Assembly: GCA_009823505.1 (NCBI GenBank)
Contig: VZQC01005746.1
Coordinates: 272,197-336,196, forward strand
Reading direction: 5' to 3'
Length of the DNA stretch: 64,000 nt
Origin: Rhizomys pruinosus
Taxonomy: Eukaryota; Chordata; Mammalia; Rodentia; Spalacidae
A program made the translations under genes and the position numbers. The notes under the pieces were generated by a model. It was not told the origin of the DNA, searched no databases, and worked only from the letters and a program-made list of their open reading frames with translations. Shown piece by piece: positions 10,984 to 22,316 of the stretch (its first letter is position 1; every line of letters begins with the position of its first letter).

Positions 10984-11150
10984 GGCCTGAGAGATGGCTT
11001 AACAGTTAGGAACACTGGTTGTCTTGCAGAGGACTTAGGTTTGATTCCCAGTACCTACATTGCAGCTCATAACCACCTGTAACTCCAGTTCCAGGGGTTC
11101 TGGCCTCAGCAGGCATTGCATACATGTAGTACACCTACATACAGGAAGTC

Positions 11151-11196
<46 letters not shown>

Positions 11197-11201
11197 AACA
11201 C
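10984..11201 (+). mobile_element. B2 SINE, old, ending in (CA)n
   Basis: A sense B2 (gagagatggcttaacagtt, gaggacttaggtttgattcc, gtaactccagttccagggg). Its A-rich tail has become a (CA)n microsatellite at 11153-11201. Confidence 0.85.
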
Positions 11202-11436
11202 ATAAAATTAAAATCTATAAAATAAATGTTTAAAAAAATCATGATTCACCTGGCCATCATCTTAAAATTTCACACATGCACACTGTGAAACTTCCTCATT
11301 TCTGATTCTGTGTATTCCCTGTTCTTCTCTCTATCATTTCTATACAAAAAATATTTGGCATTTTGTGACCCACAGGATTTTCACCAGATAATATACAACA
11401 AGGTCATTGCGATGAAAAATAAAATGATGAACTGGG

Positions 11437-11598
11437 GGTAGCGGCACATGCTCTTAATCCTAGCACTGGGAAGGTAGAGACAGGTGGATCTCTATGTAAT
11501 CAAGCCAATGCAGTCTCTAATCTACACAGTGAGTTCTAAAACAGCTAGAGCCACAGAGATAGTATGTCACAAAAGACCAAAATAATAATAATAATAAC

Positions 11599-11632
<34 letters not shown>
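11437..11632 (+). mobile_element. B1 SINE, old, with (AAT)n tail
   Basis: A degraded sense B1 (gcggcacatgctcttaatcc, agcactgggaaggtagagac) at 11437-11578 is followed by an (AAT)n array at 11580-11632. Confidence 0.8.
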
Positions 11633-11639
11633 TTATGAA

Positions 11640-12726
11640 AAATCTCAAGTAACATGCTCTCAGGGATTTGGCTGTAACCGGAAGGCAATGAAGAGCTAAG
11701 AGTGGAGTTTTTAGAAACAAGAATCTTGCTAAAACTTATATTCCAAGTCTTCCAGAAACTGATAGGAATTGGTGGGTGGAATGTGGGGCAGAAAGCAGTT
11801 AGGAGGTGTTGTGACAATTCAAGTACCGAGTGCGGAAATTGATCTAAGTTCACACTAAAGAGGTTGGTATGGGGCCAGGCCGGTTAGCAGGTTAGCAGGT
11901 AGTTTCGAATCAAAGTAGGGAAAGGATTGGATGCCAAGGGTGGAAATATGGGAATTAGTAAAGAATTACATTGATGATTTTGTCTTTGAAAGTGTTTATT
12001 CTGAGCTTTAATCAGAAAATGTTTAAAGCTCAGAATAAACAGAGTGCAGGATTAAAATACAAAAGGAGGGAAATGAAGTTAAACTTTGATCATAATTAGT
12101 CTAAAGTACCAGAAATATTCAGATAAAATGTCGACCCATGGTCAACATAAAAAATAACCGTATGATTAAAGTTATGCATGTAGAAGTCACAATGAAACCA
12201 CTGATTTTCAGTCTCCATTTGCTGATAAAAAAATGAACAAAATATATTGGGCTCCCTGTATTGCTCGTTCAAGTTAGAGACAGTTTCCTTCTGTGATGCC
12301 CATGTCCTTGTTTCTAATCCTACTAGCAGGAATCTGTATCAAGCTTTATTTTAAAAACTAAAAGCCGAAACAGCTTTTTGCCATAAATTACCCACCTAAT
12401 ACCACACACATATACTACATTCTGTTTAGACCTTAACATGTATGAACATAATGCATGAAATCTGGTCGAGAGTCTTATAAGGGAGATGCCGCTAGGGGAG
12501 GGGGCTTGATATATGATTAAATCATATTGAATGAAACACACAAAAATCAATAAATATATGCATAGTAAAAATCAATTCTTAAAGGTATTTCTATAACCAT
12601 TATTTGTAAATTGCTGTCCACTCCTCAAGATCCAGTTTAAAAAGAAATCTACATGGAACCCAGTTTTCCCATGAAACCAAATGCAATTACTTTCTTTGAA
12701 CCTCTATAGAAATCTTTTTAAATTAT
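11640..12726. other. Unassigned DNA with one perfect hairpin
   Basis: No gene recognised. It contains the inverted repeat described at 11994-12040. Confidence 0.5.
11994..12040. repeat. Perfect 18-bp inverted repeat (hairpin)
   Basis: The left arm at 11994-12011, gtttattctgagctttaa, is exactly the reverse complement of the right arm at 12023-12040. The loop is the 11 nt at 12012-12022. No repeat family explains it. Confidence 0.9.
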
Positions 12727-12925
12727 GGGACTTGAGAATTGGCTATATGATTAAGAGCATTTAGTGTTCCTGCAGGAGTTCAGTTCCCAGCATCCATGTA
12801 GGGCAACACACAGCCATCTATCATTCCAGTTCCAGGGGATCCGATACTCTCTTTTGACCTCCATGAGCACTGCACTCACCAGCACATAACCAATCATAGA
12901 CACACACACATACATATAATTTAAA
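12727..12925 (+). mobile_element. B2 SINE, old
   Basis: A diverged sense B2 (gagaattggctatatgatta, ggagttcagttcccagc, attccagttccagggg) with a (CA)-rich tail at 12900-12910. Confidence 0.8.
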
Positions 12926-15090
12926 ATGATATCAAACTTTTAATATGTTTATTTTGCACAATTTGGTTATTCCTAGTTACTTATATTTACATAATTTTCA
13001 CATTATATTGTAAATTACTCAAGGCTATAGTTTGGGGCCATTTTATTTTCCAGTAAAAAGAAATGTCCATTAACATTGACAGAGGTATTTTACTTACATT
13101 AAATAGGAATCAAGCATAACTAACTCATCCTTGCATAATTCCATATTTGAGGATTTCAAATATTATATCAATGGATTAGCATGCACTTTACTTTTTAATA
13201 ACTGAATAGCCATCAAGGGGCTAAACGGGAATTAAAATTATGAATATTTGTAAATTATAAAACTATATGAAATGTAATACTTGAGCCCCTATAAGTGATT
13301 TTTCAGTATTGACTGATAAGTATGTGCTCTGATTATTCTGATTATTTAGAAACCTGGATGATTAGTATAATTTTTAATACCAAGTCAATTCTCAACCTCT
13401 TATTCATTTTGGGTTGATATGACCCGGTATTTTGGATAACTTGTTCTATAGGGAGTTGGTAAGTTGGATCACACTACAGTTTTCACATGACTGAAAAGCC
13501 AAAGCTAAATTTAGGATAACTGTTATCTGAAAAGTTTGGATTCAAATTGCAATTAGCCACCATGGAAAATAGCTGTTTTTAAGTGCCATTGAGACTGTCC
13601 AGAAATGTTCTTAAAGTTTTAATTATGTTAGAAATTATTTTGGTCATGAAAGATGACTATATTTGGCAGCACAAAATATGTGTTAAAAATGAGTAAAGAT
13701 GTAGGAATGAACTTTATCTGAGAAAGTAAGAAAATCTGTGCATAATTTAGGGTTTAGAGATGGGGGATGTTTTGATGTTTGCATGCTCATTAATTATTAG
13801 ATAACTGAAGCAATTCTGAAGCTAAGAAACAATATTTTAACATTTATGGTGTATCATAGGTTATGAAGTTAAGAATATATAAAATGGAAAATAATCCACT
13901 GAAACATTAAAACTTATTAATGAATTTTCAATAGCTATCTTTTACTATTACTTATTAATATTTGTACAAAGGTTTAAATTTCATTTGAAAATATATATGA
14001 TTATGCAGTAACTGGAGCATATGTTTATATTTGGGAATATTTGCTCCCTAAGAACAGCAGTTCTAAACTTATGCTTTAAACTCAGAAACAATGTTCAATG
14101 TTAAATGCATCTTAAGTACACCTTTCATGCTATATTTTTTAATGAACTTAGTTTATTTTGTGGATAAGACATAAGAGGTCAACGCATATAGGAACAACTT
14201 CTGACTCAGAATTTTGTTTTGTTTTGGTCCTTTATAGTAGAATATTGTCAAGTTAACAGAAATAGACATATTTTGAATTAGTCAAGAGAGTTGTTAGATA
14301 CACTTCACTTAAGTTCTCTTTAGTATGTTATGCTGCCTATCCGTGGAAGAAATTGTCCTTGGTATATCAGTTTAATTTAATGTGCTGCTTTAACTATATC
14401 TCTTTGCTGTTCCAATATAATACTCAGCCTGCCATGTTAACTATCACAATCTTCCTCAATCTAATAGTTCTACAGTCCTTTTTTCTGTTTATGATTTGGA
14501 TAATTTGAGAAGTACTAGCTAGATATTTTAAGGAGTAACTCTATGTTTGTATTTCCTGATACTTTTTTATAGTAGGTAGATTTATCCCTTTTCTTTTTCA
14601 ATAATGAAATGACTAAAGATGTATACTTCATAAAGAAAAATAGACACATTAGCTCATGTGCATGGAATTAAAGATTGCTTGCTTTCCTGAAGGTCTGATC
14701 AGAGAGTGAAGCTCAAAGGTAGGAGGGTGGAGGGATTATCACACAACCAGAGGCTGAGTGGTAGGAAGTAAAATAAAATGAAAAAAATAACCCCATTCCC
14801 TGAAATCCTGGTATAACTACTGATGGTTTAATGTAATCTAATACTACATCTTAGAGGACCCACCATCTCATGCCTCCACACTGAGGAGTAAGTGACCAGT
14901 CCATCCAACATCACTGGAATTAAGATTGGGAGAAGAAAAATGGACAGACAGAATATATTTTCTTAATACAGCTCATCAGAGGTACAAGGTAGTAATATAA
15001 AATGATTTTCACTGAGACTATCTTTAATCACCTGGCTACAAAAGTGACTGCTGGATATATATATATAGTGATTTTAGAATAGGGAATCTA
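12926..15090. other. AT-rich stretch without recognisable features
   Basis: About 2.2 kb of AT-rich sequence. No gene, SINE, LINE or LTR that I can support. Probably unique or very old sequence. Confidence 0.5.
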
Positions 15091-15093
15091 GAA

Positions 15094-15251
15094 GATAGAT
15101 AAATAGCAGATAGATGATAGATAGATGATAGATGATAGATAGATAAATGATAGATAGATGATAGATAGATAGATGATAGATAGATAGATGATAGATGATA
15201 GATAGATGATAGATAGATGATAGATGATAGATAGATAGATGATAGATAGAT

Positions 15252-15336
<85 letters not shown>
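15094..15336. repeat. (GATA)n microsatellite array
   Basis: About 240 bp of gata/gatagatgata units with sporadic gaa and gat interruptions, most uniform at 15250-15335. The minus-strand Tyr-Leu-Ser-Ile frames over it are a by-product of the repeat. Confidence 0.97.
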
Positions 15337-15470
15337 GACAGACATAGAGACAGAGTCTGATTGACTGCCTCACACTCACTATTTAGCCCAGGATTACACT
15401 GAGTTTATAACCCTCCTGCTCACACCTCCCAAGTGCTAGGATTATGGATATTTGCCACCATCTCTAGCTT
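15337..15470 (-). mobile_element. B1 SINE, degraded
   Basis: Antisense B1 remnant: agacagagtctgatt, tatttagcccaggatta, ctcccaagtgctaggatta, tttgccaccatct. The GATA array abuts its tail, as is common for microsatellites seeded at SINE tails. Confidence 0.7.
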
Positions 15471-15661
15471 GTGTGATTCTGAGGTTTGAATCTCTGGTCT
15501 TGTAGATGATTAGCAAGTACCAACTGGACTGTAATGTAATACACCCAGCAAATTGCAATGTTGGTAACTTACCATGTGCCACTGAGCTCCCAGAGAACCT
15601 GTGTCTAGAAGGGAGCCACCCATACCCCCTATTTAAACCGAAGCATCCCCCCCCACCTTTG

Positions 15662-16105
15662 GTTTTTTTTTTTTAATTGATGCTTTGTGTATTTCATACA
15701 TCATTTTCCAATTCAGTTCAGGCATATATCCCCTTCCCTTCCCCCCACCCCACTCCTACCCATCCCAGATCATGCATGCTGCCGTAAGTTTTCTGCATCT
15801 TTCTCTGCTTTTTTTTTGTTTTGTTTTCATTTTTTTTAACAATAAGTGATAATTTGTGAGTATAAGCATCCTTCATGTAAAACCAATTTGCAAGCAGTTG
15901 TGCCCAAACCCACATAGCTCATGGGTCCCACCATCCAGCAGAGGGGGCTTGTATGTTCAATCAAGTTGATCAAATGAGTGTCCAGACTATATTGTTGTAG
16001 TTTCACCATTAACCCCAATCGAAGCCCTTACATTCTACCACGCCCCCTCTTCCGTAGATTGTTCCCTAGGCTTAGAAAAGGGGCACAGGTGGATAAAGAC
16101 CTGAT
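15662..16105 (-). mobile_element. L1 3' end (antisense), extent uncertain
   Basis: Poly-T and then the L1 3' terminus in antisense (ttgatgctttgtgtatttc, ttccaattcagttcagg, G-rich tract as ccccttcccttccccccacccc) to about 15840. The remainder up to 16105 is not clearly L1 and may belong to the element that includes the block at 16106-16378. Confidence 0.7.
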
Positions 16106-16378
16106 ATAAACATGGCAAAGATGTATGGAGACCGCACTTGCAAGTATACAGATGGTCTCTGGGATGCCAGAGAGTGTTACCAAAGACCACTAAATCAATA
16201 AAGCAAATATAGGTCTCCTTGAGTCAAGCAAGACTCCTCCGTCAGCACCAGCTACACCTCATCTGCCTGGAAATACTGTGCAGCAGTGGCAGCCATATGT
16301 CTGTATATCCCAAATCTAATTGGCTATTAGCTCTCTCCTTGGAGGAATAACCCACGGCTGATGCCACAAGCTTACATC
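16106..16378 (+). repeat. 273-bp block, copy A, family unknown
   Basis: From agacctgatataaacatgg to gatgccacaagctt. Copy B at 39665-39937 differs at only about four bases by my reading. The block contains an aataaa signal (near 16198), tatagg and a tail with LTR-like features. Flanking sequences of the two copies are unrelated apart from a few bases. No ORF. Confidence 0.85.
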
Positions 16379-16510
16379 CTCTAATGGTTAGGAGATGTTA
16401 TAAACCACAGGAAGACCCTGTCATACTTAACAGAAGAAAATGTAATTCATGGATTAACATACCATCCAAACATCTGTGTCTATACCAAAGTAACCTACCA
16501 TAACAATTAG

Positions 16511-16637
16511 TACTGTTTAAATACCTATATATCTAATTGCGTGTGCTTCATTAGTAGGATCGAAAGGCTATATATTATACTGTTTAAATACCTAAATATC
16601 TAATTGCATGTGCTTCATTAGTAGGATCGAAAGGTTA
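16511..16637. repeat. 67-bp tandem duplication
   Basis: Unit one is 16511-16577 and unit two starts at 16578. Both begin tactgtttaaatacct and contain gtgcttcattagtaggatcg. They differ at a few bases. Confidence 0.9.
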
Positions 16638-16869
16638 TGCCTGGACAAGCTGGCAGCCCATGAAAGAAAACAGCCAGAACTGACTAGAGACCAAGACATC
16701 AGCTCCAGAGAAAGTAGAGTGTTTTGCTTCTCAACCGAGGCATTTTTTTAACTCAACTGTTTTCTGAAGTACTCTGTCCCGAGTTATGCTGGGATCCCTG
16801 GCTCTGTAATGGAGAATGGGAAATCCAGAAAATAGCTCAAGGGATTAAATACACGGTGTCCCTAAGAAC

Positions 16870-17088
16870 ATTTAGAAGTGATGGAGCAATGGGTCAGGGA
16901 TTAAACACACTGACTGCTCTTGTACAGAACCCACGTTCAATTCCCAGCATCTACATGATGGCCAACCGCCATTCTAACTCCAGTTTCAGAGGATTGGAGC
17001 CCTCTTCTGACCTCTTTGGGCATTGCATGACATGGGTGAACCTACCTATATGCAGGCAAAAAACTCACACATAAAATAAAAATAAAAA
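16870..17088 (+). mobile_element. B2 SINE
   Basis: A sense B2 with moderate divergence (gagcaatgggtcagggatta head, cacgttcaattcccagc, tctaactccagtttcagagg), A-rich tail to 17088. Confidence 0.85.
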
Positions 17089-17091
17089 TAT

Positions 17092-17568
17092 GCTAGGATC
17101 CACAAATGAGGGACACCATCCGTTGTTATTTCTCTGTGATTTTGTTACTTCACGTACCGTAATGCCTCCTAGCTCCATCCATTTACCTGCACACTTCATG
17201 ATGTCATCTTTCTTTACTGCTGCCTAGAATTCCATTGCGTACATGTACCACATTTTTTTATCCACTTGGTTGAGGTAACTATGCACATTTTGAAACCATA
17301 CAAATTTGAAGGAAAAAAAAATACTGGGTCAAAGAACCGACTGAAACAGTAAACTTCTGCCCCAAACAGTAAACTTCTACGTCAAAGAAATTTAAAAAAG
17401 ACTGAGAAAAAATATGCAAAACATGTATGGCAGAATGCATGAATTCTGACAGGGAGGGGAAATGGGTAAGGGGTACAAATTTGATTAAGAAACGTTGCAT
17501 GAAAGGCACAAAACTTCAATAGAAAATTAACAAATAAAAATAAATAAAAAATAAACAAAAATAATGCA
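17092..17568 (+). mobile_element. L1 3' fragment with inverted 5' piece
   Basis: 17092-17276 is antisense ORF2 C-terminus (ggatccacaaatgaggg, ttccattgcgtacatgtacc). 17290-17520 is sense 3' UTR (actgaaacagtaaacttctgc, gaggggaaatgggtaagggg), ending in an A-rich tail at 17520-17568. This inverted-then-sense order is the signature of 5' inversion during L1 insertion. A weak candidate target duplication is aatatgc/aataatgc. Confidence 0.75.
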
Positions 17569-18330
17569 CAAAACATTTAAAGAAAAGAACAGATAGAAAG
17601 TAATCTGCCTTCAATAGAGGTCACTGTTTTTTATTCCACAATATAAAAGTGCCAGCAGAAGCCCATCCCTGAATCCATCACAGAGGACCCTCTCCCCAGG
17701 ACTCTCAGTCAGGACCTGCCCACTGATGGACTCGGCTTCCTCAATCCGCTCCTCACATGGGTGAATGTAAGCTCCTGATCACGATGCTCTTCATCTGCTT
17801 CTGTCTGATCTTCTTGAAAGCCTCACTAGATGAAACAACTATGCTCCACCCAACACAGCTGTCAAAGTACATGCATAGACATTGTTCAAAGAATTTCAAC
17901 AGGGTTCATAGCACTAAAGGCTATGAAAAGATAAGCTTTCTGTAAGGAATTCCTAGAACCAATGCGTGATGTGCTTTGTAGCTCTAAAATTCACTGCTGG
18001 CTGTCTTAGTGAGATGGTAAGAGTTTATCCAATTTTATGTAAGATTATATTCCACATGTTAATTTGTACGATAGATGATTTGCATAATTCTTGGCTCTTG
18101 GGGTTCCTATTTTACAATCCGGTCAATAAACTGTAGCTGAGTGATACTGCACTGCTTCATTCTGCGGGATATTGCAGACGCCCTGGGGAGTTTTTGCTCC
18201 ATGAACGCATTCAAGGGATGGTGTACTACTATAACCATTCCTATTGTGACATACCTAATTCCAGTGCTATCCTCTTAAAGTCAATTTACTCAATATTTAA
18301 TTTTATTTTTGGGGGGTTATTTCTTTTTTA
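17569..18330. other. Unassigned DNA with a small TATA-ORF-polyA arrangement
   Basis: No recognised repeat. It holds a tataaaa at 17642-17648, a 62-codon frame at 17757-17945 beginning with a hydrophobic segment, and an aataaa at about 18124. Whether this is a gene is undecided. Confidence 0.4.
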
Positions 18331-18331
18331 G

Positions 18332-18479
18332 TTTTTGATCTTTTTGAGACAGGGTCTCCCTTTAGTCCCAGCTGGCCTGGAGCTCACTATGTAGACCAGG
18401 CTGGCCTTGAACTCACAGAGATCCACCTGCCTCTGCCTCCCGAGTGCTGGGATTAAAGGCATGTGCCACCTCACTCCAC
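18332..18479 (-). mobile_element. B1 SINE
   Basis: A well-preserved antisense B1: tttttgagacagggtctccc, gtagaccaggctggccttga, gagtgctgggattaaaggca. Confidence 0.95.
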
Positions 18480-18623
18480 AATATTTAATTTTAACTCATA
18501 GTCATAAAATAATATTTATTTTTTTAAATAAAATATAAATCAATGTTTCAGAAACATAGTATCACTTTGGTTGAAGAATACAGAGGAAGCTCCTGTGCAG
18601 GAACAATAATTAACCTGGCTGTA

Positions 18624-19001
18624 GAGTCAGTCCCATGTCCAGTGTGTGGTACTGTGTAAGGTCCATAGTGTGTGAAAGAGTCAGTCCCATGTCCGGTGTG
18701 TGGTACTGCATAAGGACCATAGTGTGCCACCGAGTCAGTTCCATGTCCAGTGTGTGGTATTGCATAAGGTTCATAGTGTGCGACCAAGTCAGTCCCATGT
18801 CCAGTGTGTGGTATTGTGTAAGGTCCGTAGTGTGCGACCAAGTCAGTCCCATGTCCAGTGTGTGGTATTGCATAAGGTCCATAGTGTGTGATGGAGTCAG
18901 TCTCATGTCCAGTGTGTGGTATTGTATAAGGTCCATAGCATGCGAATGAGTGAGTCCCATGTCCAGTGTGTGGTATTGTGTAAGATCCATAGTGTGTGAA
19001 C
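18624..19001. repeat. Minisatellite, seven 54-bp units
   Basis: Units start at 18624, 18678, 18732, 18786, 18840, 18894 and 18948. Each contains gagtcagtcccatgtccagt or a close variant, plus gtgtggta and aaggtccatagtgtg. Because 54 is divisible by three and stops are absent, long frames stay open on both strands. The minus-strand 155-codon frame (19015-18548) repeats an 18-residue HYGPYTIPHTGHGTD-like unit. I see no start context or splice evidence that would make it a gene. Confidence 0.95.
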
Positions 19002-19019
19002 GAGCACCATGACAAGAGT

Positions 19020-19404
19020 TTTCCAACTCCTGATAACTACCTTTCACTGCTATATACATTTATTTCCTCTTAGTACCTATGCACACTCAGTTACCATTTG
19101 CTCCTCGTCAGTTACACCTTGAGTATCATGTCCTCTTGCTGAAATAAATGCTATTAATGAATCTATCATTTTGTGCATACAATCATTTCCTAAACAATAA
19201 TAATTCTTAAAAAGTGACATATAATTTTAGGAAAATATTTTGGCACAATTCTAAAATAGTCTTTAGCTGCCTTCTGGCAGGATATCATTTAATTATCAAA
19301 AGTTAGAGACAGTGCATTATTTTAGATTTTAATGCCAATCAGATAAAAACATCATAATGCCATTTGTTTCTAATATATTCTTTCAGAGATACAGAAGAAA
19401 TGGG
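19020..19404. other. Unassigned AT-rich DNA
   Basis: Nothing recognisable. Confidence 0.5.
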
Positions 19405-19796
19405 ATGGTAAATATTACATGGCAACTTGACTAAACCAAAGGCTGTCCAGGAATTTGGTCTTGAGTGTGCAATTTAATCCACAGACTAAGAAAGCAGGTT
19501 TCTGTCCCTAAGCCTTGTTTGGCCTCATGCAATCCACAAACAGGAGAAATTCTGCCCCTTGCAAGAACGTGAGGGGACCCTTCTAACCCGACTGTTTGAA
19601 ATTGCCAACACCAGCCTTCAGCAAAATGTCAGATCTTTTGGCACCTTCAGCCTGCTGACATTCAAATCGGAATCTACTACACTATTACCAATCTGGTTCA
19701 CAGTCTTTTATACTTGGATGGGAACCATAACATAGTCTTCTCTGAATCTGTTACCAAGGTAAAGATTTTGGAGGCTTGTCAACCCACATGGAGATA

Positions 19797-19848
<52 letters not shown>

Positions 19849-19910
19849 ATCATCGTATATATATATATATATATACGATGATTATTAATATCTAAATATA
19901 TCTTTGATGG
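19405..19910 (+). mobile_element. Ancient mammalian LTR remnant (MaLR/ERVL class)
   Basis: Sense copy of the family seen antisense at 6795-7320: atggcaacttgactaaacc near the start, cctcatgcaatccacaaacag and gccttcagc blocks in the middle. The 3' part is dominated by (TC)n at 19802-19847 and (TA)n at 19856-19875, which in this family arise near the LTR end. The subfamily is not certain. Confidence 0.5.
19847..19884. repeat. 38-bp perfect AT-rich palindrome
   Basis: The 9-base arm taatcatcg (19847-19855), a central (TA)10, and its exact complement cgatgatta (19876-19884). It could extrude as a cruciform and directly follows a (TC)n tract. Confidence 0.85.
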
Positions 19911-21394
19911 CTACAGATTGTATTGTTGCCAAATTTTTGCTCTAGTATCTCAACAGCTCCACCGTCTTTGTGGTCTCTTCTGAAAGGATCGTAACCAGAC
20001 ACATAGACCATAATGGAGAAGAATCCTAGCATTTACAGCCTAGGATTACATATAAAATTGGATAGCTTTAAAAGATGATATTGAACAAAAGCCAGAGGAA
20101 CTAGTGTGGAGGAAAAAACCCCAACAGCACCAGTATGGCCAATGACCAGAGAGCACTGCAGAGTTTACGCACGTGTGGATCCGCATATAACCCACTGTGC
20201 CAACCCAACTGCTAAGGTAAGCTTTCTGTTATTACTCTAAGTTTCCAGAATACACAGCTTCCTAAGGAGTGATTGTCTAGATGAATGGCATGCCGATTTG
20301 TGGGCAATATTATATCTTTGTTCTTAAGCAGAAAGCCTCTGTTAGATATTGATAGTAACCACGATCTTTTGGGCTATCTAGAATGGCATGTCTCCAACCA
20401 GTAATGAGTATACAACTGTTATACCAGGCATCAAAATAAATGAAATTTAATCTACAAGAAAGAAAGAAGTCTGCATAAATGTCAATGTTTTACCAGAAAG
20501 AAGCTGCCAGCCCTTAGAGGCATCAATGAAGCCCTGCTGCCTCTACCTTCCACTCCTTGATCTGGTGTTTTAAGGAGGAGCAACTGAGATGCTTTTCCTT
20601 TCCTAGAAATCAGCATGCTACCATAGTGATAAGAACGGGGGAGGTCCAAAGCTGATAATGAGGGAAAAGTCCTTCCTTAATCATCTCTAAGACTACTAAT
20701 TTCTAACTAGCTACCTTACAGTTTTAGTGGTAACTTTCATGGAAAATCTGTATCAGAACCAAGCAAGTAGAAGTGAGGTGAGTTCCATATTAATATACAT
20801 AAACACTAAGTCAGGAAACTGGGTAATATCAATGCTTCAGTATCCAGGCAACCTCTAAATATCTCTCCTTCTAAAAATAAACACAAAATATTTGCATATT
20901 AACTCTGGAGAAAAGTGAAGATAAGCTGAATATCTCTAGCCAAATATATGCAAAATTCAGAGAACCATACAGAGATATTAAAATTATAATTTGCTTGATT
21001 CATTATTAGATAGTGCTAATTACATTAGGTTTCAGAATTAGTTATGAAGAAGAGTGAAATTATCTAAATGTGGTAAGGGAAAAAATACATTAAGATACTA
21101 AATTCTAGGAAAAATACCACTACATTTTCCCCCACACACAGGGACTTTGCTGATAGAAAAGAGTTGTACACTGAAAATAAAATCAATTTTTTAGCTTTAA
21201 ATATAATGTTTTCCAGCAGACACTGTTTCATCCAGTCCTCTCTGACCTCCAGTTCCTATAATCTTTATGATCATCTTCTGATCTATCCCGTGAGCCTTGT
21301 GAGGAAGATGTATGGTATATGTGTCCCATCTACAGCTGAGAAATCCACAGACAAATATAGTCTGCATTTTAACCTGTTTGAGTCTCTGCATTAA
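19911..21394. other. Unassigned DNA
   Basis: Mostly AT-rich. No gene or recognised repeat. Short open frames lack support. Confidence 0.5.
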
Positions 21395-21925
21395 TGGATG
21401 TGCACTGCACAGAGAAGCTTCTCTGATGAGGACTGAGAGCTTCATTGGTCTTTGAATATAGAGATTGTTATTTAGAAAGCAGTTTGATACTATGTTTTCT
21501 TAGCAAGTAGGATCGCCTCTGGGACCTATGAAGTCCCTGGGCACCAGTTATTTGTCAGATTTACAGTCTCATCATGATTTTACTCTAGTGGAGTGGACAT
21601 TAAATACAATAAGAAAGTGGCTGGTTACCACCATAAAGTTCATACCACTATCACACCAATGACTACATATTACTAGGCTGTTCATTACAAAAGCTCACAG
21701 GGTTCACAGTGAGGTTAGATTGTTGATAACTTGTCTTCCTCCAGCAGCCTGCATTCCACATTCCAGTTCTGTGAAAGCTTGACTAAAGGGATGAAGTTCC
21801 TTGGTCAGTAGCAGTTTGATTCCCGCATGTCCTAGGAACAATGCGTATGGTGTCTTCAACAGTAGTCTTAACATCAAGTTCTGTGGAAAATGACTTTAGC
21901 CTGTATTGTTTGGGGGCTCTCTTCC
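21395..21925 (-). mobile_element. Old L1 (Lx-like) 3' UTR fragment, antisense
   Basis: It resembles rodent L1 3' UTR sequence in antisense (agaagcttctctgatgagga, gtggctggttaccaccataa, caggcttcacagtgagg-like blocks). It faces the sense L1 3' UTR piece at 22317-22645, suggesting one insertion with an inverted 5' part, later split by a B2. Confidence 0.6.
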
Positions 21926-21944
21926 ACCTCCTTTTTAAACCCTT

Positions 21945-21968
21945 TTTTAAAATTTTATTTATTTATTT

Positions 21969-22008
<40 letters not shown>

Positions 22009-22206
22009 TTTGTATGAATGTACTGTCTGCATGTAGGTCTGTGCACCGGTGTCCTGCAATGCCTCCGAGGTCAGAAGAAGGTGCCGGATTCCTCTGGAAC
22101 TGGAGTTAAAGACGGTTCTCAGCCGCCATGTGGGTGCTGGGGATCGAACCCAGGTCCTCTGCAAGAGCAGTCGGTGCTCTTAACCGCTAGGCCATCTCTC
22201 CAGCCC
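21945..22206 (-). mobile_element. B2 SINE with long (ATTT)n tail
   Basis: (ATTT)n at 21957-22010, then antisense B2 (gaatgtactgtctgcatgtag, ggggatcgaacccaggtcc, aggccatctctccagcccc). The B-box is intact. It lacks the 17-bp duplication. Confidence 0.93.
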
Positions 22207-22316
22207 CTCTCTTCGTCCTCTTGACTAACAACTAGGGGACAGGATCGTTGAATTCAAACACTCAAATTATCTGTTGTTACCTTCACAAGACCCTCAAAGA
22301 CCAAGCCAGTAAACCT

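Noticed and set aside
15074..15379. Tyr-Leu-Ser-Ile repeat proteins on the minus strand
   Set aside because: Translation of a GATA microsatellite.
18548..19059. Minus-strand frames of 155 and 149 codons as repeat-containing protein genes
   Set aside because: They exist in two frames at once and on the other strand as well, as expected for a stop-free 54-bp minisatellite. No promoter, splice or homology evidence.
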